Below are positions 25,179 through 32,628 of a stretch of 64,000 nt of DNA, piece after piece. The DNA lies in the NCBI GenBank assembly GCA_943912265.1, contig CALTTS010000006.1, forward strand, positions 1-64,000. Direction: 5' to 3'. The first letter of the stretch is position 1; each line of letters begins with the position of its first letter. This DNA comes from an uncultured Xanthomonas sp. (GTDB lineage: Bacteria; Pseudomonadota; Gammaproteobacteria; Xanthomonadales; Xanthomonadaceae). Under the pieces are notes generated by a model. The model saw nothing but the letters and a program-made list of their open reading frames with translations, ran no database searches and was not told the origin of the DNA. Made by a program: the position numbers and the translations under genes.

Positions 25179-27566
25179 TCACTGCCGGGCGGCGGGTACC
25201 AGCGTCATCGTGTCCAGCACCCACATCGCCGGCCGGGTATCGCCGCTGAAGTCCACGCACAGGTCGTGCCTGCCTGAAAGCGTGGCCGGCAACGGCACGT
25301 CGAGCGTGATGAAGCCATCGGCTCCCGGCGCGGCCGGCAGCGGCACGCGCGCGAGGGGCTCGCCGGTGCAGGCATCGGCCCGCAGCAGCAGTTCGCCGTG
25401 CGTGGTGGTGGCCGGCTCGAACTTGCGCGAAGGCTCGTCGTGGGCCAGCTGGAAGTAGTAGGGGATGCGCCCGGCGCGGATGCGCAGCGAGGCGATGCCG
25501 TCCAGCCCGGCCTGCTTCCACGACCAGCACGGCTTGAAGATGTCGGCATTGAAGATTGCGCGCGGGCCGTCGCGCGGGCCGTCGTCTTCCAGCCGCAGGA
25601 TCAGCGTGCCGCTGCCGGGGCAGGCGGCCAGCTGCTGGCTGTCGCGCACCCGCAGCGTGGCGGCATCGGCGTGGAACGGGCGCGGTGCGGCGAGCGCATG
25701 GCCGTCGGCGAACGCGGCGGCCGTCAGCGTGGCCGGCAGCTTCAACGACAAGGGTGCGCTGTACGTCGGCGATGCCGGTGTCGGCGCGCTGCCGTCGAGC
25801 GTGTAGTGCAGCCGATAGCCGAGCGGGTTGCCCAGCGTGAAGGTGGCCGTCCCGGCTTGCCGATCTCCGGCGATGTCCGCTTTCACGTCGAAAGGCGTGT
25901 GCGCATAGCCGATGCCGAGTGCGTCATAGCGCTGCAATTGCACCGGCAGGCGTTGCAGGAAGCCGGCGTAATCCTTGCGCGTGCGCGGGCTCCAGCCGGT
26001 TTCGGCCACGGCGGCCAGACGCGGCAGCATTTCGTGCTGCAAGCGCGCGAAGCTGCGCGTGTGCTCGGTCCACAGGTTGGCCTGCAGGCCGAGGATGTGG
26101 TGCTGCTGGCCCGCGTCCAGTGCGGCGGGCACCGGCTCGAAGGCGTACACCTGCTTGAGCGGGATCATCGCCGGCCGGCCCGGCGGCTCGTCCGGCAGAT
26201 CGGTCTGCAGGTAGTCGAGGTAGAGATCAGACGAGGGCGACATCACCACGTCGTGGCCCTGGCGCGCAGCCTCGATGCCGCCCTCGATGCCGCGCCAGGA
26301 CATCACCGTGGCTTCGGCCGGCAGGCCGCCTTCGAGGATCTCGTCCCAGCCGATCAGGCGCTTGCCGTGCGCGGCCAGTGTCTTCTCGATGCGCTTGATC
26401 ATCCAGCTCTGCATCTGCGCCACGTCGCGCACGCCCAGTGCCTTCATCCGCGTCTGCATGTGCGGCGAGGCCAGCCATTGGTCCTTGACGGCCTCGTCGC
26501 CGCCGACATGGATGTACGTGCCCGGGAACAGCGCGGCGATGTCAGTGAACACGTCGTCGATGAAGCGCAGCGTGGATTCGTCCGCGTTGAACAGGTTGGC
26601 ATGCACGCCCCATTCGTTGGACACCGCCAGCGGTGCGTCGGTGATGCCGAGCTGCGGATAGGCGGCGATCGCGGCGGTGGCATGGCCGGGCACGTCGAAC
26701 TCGGGGACGATGACGATGTGGCGCGCGGCGGCGTAGGCGATCACCTCGCGGATCTGCGCCTGCGTGTACCAGCCGCAATACGGCGCCGGTTTGCCGTCGG
26801 CGCCGATGCCGGCATCGCCGGCCGGGATGCGGCAGCCGCCGACTTCGGTCAGGCGCGGATAACGCGGTATCTCGATGCGCCAGCCCTGGTCGTCGGTCAG
26901 GTGCCAGTGGAAGGTGTTGAGCTTGTGCAGCGCCATGATGTCGAGCACGCGCTCGACCTGATCGACGCTCCAGAAATGCCGTGCCGAATCGAGCATGAAA
27001 CCGCGCCAGGCAAAGCGTGGTGCATCTTCGATGCGCACGTTGCCGATGCGGACGGGGCCCTTGCCGCCATCGGCGGTGAGCAGCTGCCACAGCGTGATGC
27101 CGCCGTAGAACAGTCCGCGCGCATCCTTCGCGGTGACGGTGGCCCGGTTGTCCTTCAGCTCCAGCGCATAGGCCTCGGGCGAGGTGCCGCGGAAGGCCGG
27201 GTCGAAGCGGAACACGATGGCGTTGCCGCGGCCGGTGTTCGACGCCACCGGGGCCATGCCGCGCGAGGCGCGGATCTTCTCGCGGAAATAGTCCGCCGCC
27301 CCGGCCGCGCCGGGGCCTTCGGTCACGAGCCGCGTGTCCGCATCGAACCGGAATTGCCCCGCTTCCTGCATCATTTGCGCGGGCAGCGGGATCACCGGTG
27401 TCGATGCCGGAGAAACGGCGGAGCCCCATGCGGGCAACACCATGCCCGCCAGCAGCGGGAGCGAGCGCACCACCTGCCATCCGCCCAGGAGGAGTGGGTT
27501 CGTTGCGCGCGATGCCCTGCCGGTGCGCAGGCGGCGGAACAGGGAACGCAGGAAGAGATCGGACAT
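25179..27566 (-). CDS. Beta-N-acetylhexosaminidase, GH20 (copy 1)
   Basis: A secreted 795-residue enzyme that removes terminal GlcNAc/GalNAc from glycan or muropeptide fragments. It has an N-terminal signal-like segment, a GH20b domain (about 60-180), and a catalytic barrel with FHWHLTDDQGWRIEIP and the catalytic pair D357-E358 in HVGGDEA. A C-terminal extension of roughly 250 residues contains a chitobiase-type domain (YTLDGSAPTPASPTYSAPL) and another beta-rich part. The start at 27566 is one of two near-equal ATGs (27575). It lies 89 bp after the PBP4B-like gene in the same operon and has a close paralogue at 32629-34929. Confidence 0.93.
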   Translation of the reverse strand: MSDLFLRSLFRRLRTGRASRATNPLLLGGWQVVRSLPLLAGMVLPAWGSAVSPASTPVIPLPAQMMQEAGQFRFDADTRLVTEGPGAAGAADYFREKIRASRGMAPVASNTGRGNAIVFRFDPAFRGTSPEAYALELKDNRATVTAKDARGLFYGGITLWQLLTADGGKGPVRIGNVRIEDAPRFAWRGFMLDSARHFWSVDQVERVLDIMALHKLNTFHWHLTDDQGWRIEIPRYPRLTEVGGCRIPAGDAGIGADGKPAPYCGWYTQAQIREVIAYAAARHIVIVPEFDVPGHATAAIAAYPQLGITDAPLAVSNEWGVHANLFNADESTLRFIDDVFTDIAALFPGTYIHVGGDEAVKDQWLASPHMQTRMKALGVRDVAQMQSWMIKRIEKTLAAHGKRLIGWDEILEGGLPAEATVMSWRGIEGGIEAARQGHDVVMSPSSDLYLDYLQTDLPDEPPGRPAMIPLKQVYAFEPVPAALDAGQQHHILGLQANLWTEHTRSFARLQHEMLPRLAAVAETGWSPRTRKDYAGFLQRLPVQLQRYDALGIGYAHTPFDVKADIAGDRQAGTATFTLGNPLGYRLHYTLDGSAPTPASPTYSAPLSLKLPATLTAAAFADGHALAAPRPFHADAATLRVRDSQQLAACPGSGTLILRLEDDGPRDGPRAIFNADIFKPCWSWKQAGLDGIASLRIRAGRIPYYFQLAHDEPSRKFEPATTTHGELLLRADACTGEPLARVPLPAAPGADGFITLDVPLPATLSGRHDLCVDFSGDTRPAMWVLDTMTLVPAARQ

Positions 27567-27655
27567 GGTTTCCATCGGCTCAGTGGCGGTCTTTCCGTTG
27601 TGCTTGGGCGTGCGGCAGCGTGGCGCCCCGTGAGCGTGCTGCGCACGGGAGGATG

Positions 27656-29062
27656 TCAGTGCCGAGCTTCGGCAGTGGCAGTGGCAGCGGCGACGTCGGC
27701 GACGGGAGCCGTATTGCAGCCGGCAGGCCGGTCTTGCAGCAGGCTGGCATAGATCCGGTCGACGATGGTGCCGTAGCGTGCGATCGGGAAGCCGTCTCCG
27801 ACGAAGCGGTTGCCGTCCTTCGCGGGGTCCGCCACCGGCGTGTTCTTCTTGTTGGTCAGCAGCACGATGCCGAGGCGACGGCGCGGGTCGACGAGGGTGA
27901 ACGTGCCGGTCCAGCCGGTGTGCCCATAGGCTTCGGCAGGTGCGCAGTGGCCGAACATCCAGCCGACGTCCGGGCTCCGGTTCAGGCGCCACCCAAGCCC
28001 GTAGCTGGGGTCCGGGCCGGCGACGGCGGTGAAACGGGCGATGGTATCGGCATCGAAGAAGCGCAGGTTTCCGCGGCGGCCGTCGTCCAGCATCAACGAC
28101 AGCAGGTTGGCCAGTTCCTCCGCGCTGGAAAACAGGCCGGCGTGCCCGGAGATTTGGTCCATTGCGTAGTACGCCTTTTCGTCGTGGACTTCGCCGCGCA
28201 GCGTGTGGCTGCGGATGCCGGGGAAGGTGACGGCACCGTCGCGGGTGTTGCCGTGGAGTTCCGTCGCGGCGAAATCGGTGCGTTGCAGTCGGCCGCTGCG
28301 GAGCAGCGCGAAACCGGTACGCCGCAGGCCGAGCCGACGGTAGAACGCCTGGTCGACGAAACGGTCCAGCCGCTGGCCGCTGATGCGCTCGACGATCATG
28401 CCGGCCAGCATGAAGTCGGTGTCGCTGTAGAGGTTGCGGGTGCCGGCCACGTACTGGCGCGGTAATCGCGGCAGCAGGCGTTCGGTACGGGCACGATCGT
28501 GCGAGTAGTAGCGGCCGTCGCCGGCGTCCGGGCTCTGGAAGCGGACATCGGCCGCGAAGCCTGCGCTGTGGCGGAGCAGGTCGGCCACGCGGATTCGCGC
28601 GCGATCCGCATCGCCGGCCACGTCGGCGAACTCGGGCAGGTATCGGGACACCGGCGCATCGACGTCGAGCCTGCCTTCGCTGGCCAGCTTCTGCAGTGCA
28701 TAGATTGTCGCGTACATCTTGGTGTTCGACGCGAGGTCGAACACCGTGTCCTCGCGCATCGGGTCGGGTGTCGGCATCGGCCCGTGCTCGTCGTTGCGCT
28801 GCGCGTAGCCGTAGGCGCGGACGGTCACCAGCTGGCCGTCATGCACGATGGCCAGCGTCGCGCCGGGAAAGCCGGCCGCCACTTGTGCGCGGATGTCGCG
28901 GTCCAGGGCCTCCAGCCCTTCGCTGGAAAACCCGGCCGCCTCGGGCGTGGCGGCCCGGGGCAGCCGCAGGTCCGCCTTCGCCGGTGTTTCGCCGATGGCA
29001 GGCAATGCCAGCGCGATGGCCAGCATGGCGATGCCGGCCGCACCCCGAAGATGGCGCGCCAT
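27656..29062 (-). CDS. PBP4B/YfeW-like serine hydrolase (class C beta-lactamase fold)
   Basis: A 468-residue exported serine hydrolase: signal peptide (cleavage after IGE/TPA region, about 24-28) and a beta-lactamase/esterase domain with S112-N-T-K115 (SxxK), YSDTDF as the YxN-type motif and GHTGWTG in place of KTG. It resembles E. coli YfeW (PBP4B), a putative D-Ala-D-Ala carboxypeptidase encoded next to murQ-murP. Here too the upstream gene is MurQ-like. Its ATG follows directly on the TGA of that gene, so they are coupled. Expected action: trimming stem peptides or amino-sugar-linked acyl groups; an esterase role is possible. Confidence 0.82.
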   Translation of the reverse strand: MARHLRGAAGIAMLAIALALPAIGETPAKADLRLPRAATPEAAGFSSEGLEALDRDIRAQVAAGFPGATLAIVHDGQLVTVRAYGYAQRNDEHGPMPTPDPMREDTVFDLASNTKMYATIYALQKLASEGRLDVDAPVSRYLPEFADVAGDADRARIRVADLLRHSAGFAADVRFQSPDAGDGRYYSHDRARTERLLPRLPRQYVAGTRNLYSDTDFMLAGMIVERISGQRLDRFVDQAFYRRLGLRRTGFALLRSGRLQRTDFAATELHGNTRDGAVTFPGIRSHTLRGEVHDEKAYYAMDQISGHAGLFSSAEELANLLSLMLDDGRRGNLRFFDADTIARFTAVAGPDPSYGLGWRLNRSPDVGWMFGHCAPAEAYGHTGWTGTFTLVDPRRRLGIVLLTNKKNTPVADPAKDGNRFVGDGFPIARYGTIVDRIYASLLQDRPAGCNTAPVADVAAATATAEARH

Positions 29063-31138
29063 TCAGGGCACCTTGGCCTGGCGGAGATAGGCGTTGAGGT
29101 CTTCGCGTTTGAGCGTGCCGGCGGCTGCGGTCCAGTCCAGAGGTGCGGCCGTCGCCAGACGGTTCAGCGTGGCGACGATGGCCAGCTCGACTTCGGGGAC
29201 TTGTGCCGACACCGGCATCTCCGCGCGCTGGCGGATGGCTTCGAACAGCACCGCATTGGCTTCGGCATAGTCGAGCGGCGCCATGTTGCCGTGGCGCTTG
29301 CGCCAGCCGGCGCTGTCGAGCACGGCGTTGACGTGCGACTGGATGAGGAAGGTCGCGCGACCGATCAGCTTCAGGTTGCCGGGTTGCACCGCCGTCATGG
29401 TGTTGCCGACGGTCCGCCCCAGTCGCGCCATGACGGCGGTGGAATGGGCGTTGAGCAGCATTTTCAGCGCCAGCGTGCGGTCCAGACCCAGCGGGTCGCG
29501 TGCGCTCGGCAGGTCGACGGCGATCAGCGGCACGGGCCGGTGCAGGTGCGCCAGCGTTTGCTTCACTGCGGTTTCGCGGTTGCCGTCGTGGCCGATCACG
29601 ACCGTCACCAGATCCGAGCCGGCCCGGTCGAAGTCGTCCAGCCAGGCTTTCTGCAGCGCGCCGAGGGGCTCGTCGGCATACAGCAGCAGGGCACCGATGT
29701 CGCCGCGTTCGGGCGGCAGCCGGCGGCGGTTTTCTTCGGACCAGGACAAGTCGTAGAGCGACTGCTGTTCGCTCCCGGCCTGCTTCAGGCTGCGCAGGGC
29801 TGTCTCGCGCAGGGCCGGGTCGGTGACGCGGTGTTCGAAGGCATCCTGGTAGGCCGGCACGTCCAGCCCCTGGAACGGGCGGTGCAGCAGGGCCTGCCAG
29901 GCTTCGCCCGGGGTGGCGACCGGCGCCCAGACCCGGATCCAGGAACGGGCCGGGGTGGTGTCGATGCGATCCAGCGGAGCGAGGCGGAAGGTCGGCGCGC
30001 GTTCGGTGACATCCACGAAGACCGGCATCAGGGTCTTCTGCGCCAGATAGGTGGCATGGTGCCCGTTGCGGTAGGCCTCTGCCTCGCGGGTCGTCCATTC
30101 GGCCAGCGTTGGCGCACTGGCCGCCACGGCGCGCTGCACCGAGGCAAAGCTCTTCAGGCGGCTCTCGATGCTGTCCTGCGCGGACAGGCCTATGCGCTGC
30201 GCATCGGCGGTGTCCAGCTGTTTCAGCAGCACGCCGCGCAGGGCGTCTTCCAGCACCAGCCCCATCAGGAACAGGCTGGTGGTGGTGGCCTGCATCCGCG
30301 TGGAACCGGTGATGGCCTGCGGTCCGGTGGGGATGGAAATCTTGCCGATGCGGGCATCGTCCAGCACCCGTCGGCTGCGGTCGAACGGGCGCAGCACCGC
30401 ATCGGGATTGTTGTAGACGAACCAGACGCGATCGCTGTGGCCGGGGATCTGGTCGGCCGCCGCCAGCGCGGTGCCGATCACGGCCGAGGTTTCTCCGCCT
30501 TCGGTCACGGCGAACACGACGTCGTCCGGGCCGATGCCGTCCTGACGCAGTTGCAGCGCACCGATCAGTGGCAGATCCTCGAATCCTTCCAGCGAACTGA
30601 TCAGCGCACGGTCACCGCCGGTGATTTCGCCGCGTACGCGATCGGCCAGCCCGGGAAGCAGGCTCTGGATGCGGCCCCATGCCGGATCGTGGCTGAGCTG
30701 TTCGCAGAACGGGCGCCACAGGCCGCTTTCCAGCGTCTCCGAGAGGCGACCGGTCGAGCCGGTGCCGTAGAAATAGACCCGATGGCCTTCGCGCAGCGCC
30801 TTCTGCACGGCCGATGAGGCTGCATGCAGGCTGGCCATGCGCCGTGGATCGTCGGCCAGTTGCGCGAACGCATGGGTGACGTCCTCGTCGACCGAAAACA
30901 GCTCGGACAGCGCCTGCTGCACGTTGCCGGCGGCCACGTCGCTCAATTCGAAGGTCTTGGGATGGCGCTGCTCTGTCAGCAGGGTATGCAGCTGGAACTG
31001 CGTGCGGTTGGCGACGTAGTCGCGCGACGCATCCGATGGTTCCAGCCCAAGACGATTGGTGGTGGCCATGGCAGGCAGGCAGGCGGCGCAGAGGCTGGAG
31101 AGCACCATGAAAGTCCGGGGAGAAAGAATGCGGGGCAT
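29063..31138 (-). CDS. MurQ-like SIS-domain protein, enlarged, with signal-like N terminus
   Basis: A 691-residue protein, more than twice the normal MurQ length (about 300). The N-terminal half contains the MurQ-like phosphosugar loop YFYGTGSTGRLSETLES and EGGETSAVIG. The C-terminal half contains ALKMLLNAHSTAVMARLG followed by GNTMTAVQPGNLKL, which mirrors the MurQ C-terminal helices. The roughly 350 residues between them are an added SIS-like part. MurQ etherases remove lactate from MurNAc-6-phosphate in the cytoplasm, yet residues 10-26 (FMVLSSLCAACLPAMA) look like an export signal. Alternative starts beyond this stretch are not obvious. Operon head of the muramic-acid arm; the function as an etherase is inferred. 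Confidence 0.7.
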   Translation of the reverse strand: MPRILSPRTFMVLSSLCAACLPAMATTNRLGLEPSDASRDYVANRTQFQLHTLLTEQRHPKTFELSDVAAGNVQQALSELFSVDEDVTHAFAQLADDPRRMASLHAASSAVQKALREGHRVYFYGTGSTGRLSETLESGLWRPFCEQLSHDPAWGRIQSLLPGLADRVRGEITGGDRALISSLEGFEDLPLIGALQLRQDGIGPDDVVFAVTEGGETSAVIGTALAAADQIPGHSDRVWFVYNNPDAVLRPFDRSRRVLDDARIGKISIPTGPQAITGSTRMQATTTSLFLMGLVLEDALRGVLLKQLDTADAQRIGLSAQDSIESRLKSFASVQRAVAASAPTLAEWTTREAEAYRNGHHATYLAQKTLMPVFVDVTERAPTFRLAPLDRIDTTPARSWIRVWAPVATPGEAWQALLHRPFQGLDVPAYQDAFEHRVTDPALRETALRSLKQAGSEQQSLYDLSWSEENRRRLPPERGDIGALLLYADEPLGALQKAWLDDFDRAGSDLVTVVIGHDGNRETAVKQTLAHLHRPVPLIAVDLPSARDPLGLDRTLALKMLLNAHSTAVMARLGRTVGNTMTAVQPGNLKLIGRATFLIQSHVNAVLDSAGWRKRHGNMAPLDYAEANAVLFEAIRQRAEMPVSAQVPEVELAIVATLNRLATAAPLDWTAAAGTLKREDLNAYLRQAKVP

Positions 31139-31271
31139 GTCGAGCACCTTCGGAAGACGTTGGCGCCCCGGCGAGGAGCGCGGCTTCGGCATCTTTCCCC
31201 TGCCGAAACGAGGGAAGATCCGGACGGAAAGCCCGTGGGATGGGCATGGACAGGCAAAGCCACCGGCCTGT

Positions 31272-31300
31272 GGTATATAAAGATTAGACAACGTTGTCAA
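31272..31300 (-). promoter_or_regulatory. Promoter of the murQ-like operon
   Basis: On the minus strand a perfect TTGACA (31295-31300) is followed after exactly 17 bp by TATACC (31272-31277). The -35 box overlaps the palindromic operator, the expected layout for repression by a LacI-type protein. Confidence 0.6.
31287..31298. promoter_or_regulatory. Palindromic operator GACAACGTTGTC
   Basis: A perfect 12-bp palindrome with a central CG, typical of LacI-family operators, lies between the divergent murQ-like and namZ-like genes. It covers the -35 region of the former and ends 13 bases before the ATG of the latter. The nearest LacI-type gene is nagQ at 40504. Degenerate relatives lie upstream of nagK/nagP. 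Confidence 0.7.
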
Positions 31301-31311
31301 ACAGGTTTGCC

Positions 31312-32580
31312 ATGGCATTTCGTCTTGTTCCATCGCTTGGGATGTCCACTTCCTTGCGTCGCCGTGCCGGTCTTCTCGCCGTGGCTCTGGCGTGGGCGTT
31401 GGGCACGGGATGTCCGGCGACCGCCATCGCAGGATCGGTGCCGATGCCCGAGCCGGGAATCGAGGTGCTGCTCGCCGACCTGCCGCCGTGGCTGCGGGGC
31501 AAGGACATCGGTCTGATCACCAACATGACCGGGGTCGACCGGCAGCTGCGCAGCGACATCGACCTGCTCGCGGCACGGCACGATCTGCGCCTGGTCAAGT
31601 TGTTCGGTCCCGAACACGGCGTGCGCGGCGATGCCCAGGCCGGCATGCATGTCGATTCGTCGCGTGATGCCTCCACCGGGCTCCCGGTGTTCAGCCTGTA
31701 CGGCACGACGCGGGAACCCACGCCGGCGATGTTGGCCGGGTTGGGGGCGCTGGTGTTCGACATCCAGGACATCGGGGCGCGGTATTACACCTACCCCTAC
31801 ACGCTGGCCGGTGCACTGCGCGCCGCGCGTCGCGCGGGGATCCCGGTGGTGGTGCTGGATCGGCCGGACCCGATCGGCGGAGAACGGGTCGAGGGACCCG
31901 TGCTGGACCCTGAATACGCCTCCTTCGTCGGCATGTTCCCGATTCCGGTGCGCCACGGCATGACGATCGGCGAGCTGGCGCTGCTCTTCAACGAGGAATT
32001 CGGCATCGGTGCCGATCTGCACGTGGTGAAGATGCGCGGCTGGCAGCGTGGTGACGGCGACCGACTGCCATGGGTGCCGCCCTCACCGAACATGCCCTCC
32101 CCCCGGACTGCACTGGTCTATCCGGGGATCGGGTTGTTCGAGGGCACCAACCTCTCCGAAGGGCGCGGCACGACCACGCCCTTCGAAGTGGTCGGGGCTC
32201 CGTTCGTCGATGGGCAGGCGCTGGCCGCGCGGATGAACGCCCTCGGCTTGCCGGGCGTGCGCTTCCGTCCGTTGCACTTCACGCCCACGTTCTCGAAGTA
32301 TTCCGGGCAGTCCTGCGGTGGCGTGCAGATCCACGTGCTCGACGAGGAGGCCTTCCGGCCGGTGCGCACGGGCATCGCGCTGCTGCAGGCGATCCATGCG
32401 CTGTACCCGGAAAAGATGGAATTCCTGCCCGGGCAGCCGCCGTTCTTCGACACGCTGGCCGGTAACGGCTGGCTGCGCAAGGCCATCGAGGGCGGCGAGC
32501 CGCTGTCGGACATCGAGGCCCGCTGGCAGCCCGAATTGCAGCGCTTCATGGACGTGCGCAAGCGCTACCTGCTGTATTGA
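31312..32580 (+). CDS. namZ: NamZ-type exo-beta-N-acetylmuramidase (DUF1343, GH171)
   Basis: A 422-residue exported protein of the DUF1343 family, whose Bacillus member NamZ releases MurNAc from the non-reducing end of peptidoglycan fragments. Visible family segments are GKDIGLITNMTGVDRQL, KLFGPEHGVRGDAQAG, FDIQDIGARYYTYPYTL, VLDRPDPIGGERVEGPVL, PSPNMPSPRTALVYPG and EGTNLSEGRGTTTPFE. A hydrophobic export signal precedes AIA|GS; a Cys (GTGC) in it does not form a good lipobox. The second ATG at 31342 is an alternative start. It diverges from the MurQ-like gene and converges with the second GH20, so it is a single-gene unit inside the amino-sugar locus. Confidence 0.88.
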   Translation: MAFRLVPSLGMSTSLRRRAGLLAVALAWALGTGCPATAIAGSVPMPEPGIEVLLADLPPWLRGKDIGLITNMTGVDRQLRSDIDLLAARHDLRLVKLFGPEHGVRGDAQAGMHVDSSRDASTGLPVFSLYGTTREPTPAMLAGLGALVFDIQDIGARYYTYPYTLAGALRAARRAGIPVVVLDRPDPIGGERVEGPVLDPEYASFVGMFPIPVRHGMTIGELALLFNEEFGIGADLHVVKMRGWQRGDGDRLPWVPPSPNMPSPRTALVYPGIGLFEGTNLSEGRGTTTPFEVVGAPFVDGQALAARMNALGLPGVRFRPLHFTPTFSKYSGQSCGGVQIHVLDEEAFRPVRTGIALLQAIHALYPEKMEFLPGQPPFFDTLAGNGWLRKAIEGGEPLSDIEARWQPELQRFMDVRKRYLLY

Positions 32581-32628
32581 TCCGCGCAGGAGGGGGGGCG
32601 CTTGCGCGTGCCCCTTCTCTCGTAGGGA

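Noticed and set aside
25179..27992. N-terminal extension of the first GH20 to 27992
   Set aside because: The extra part overlaps the PBP4B-like gene in another frame and resembles nothing; the export signal begins near 27566.
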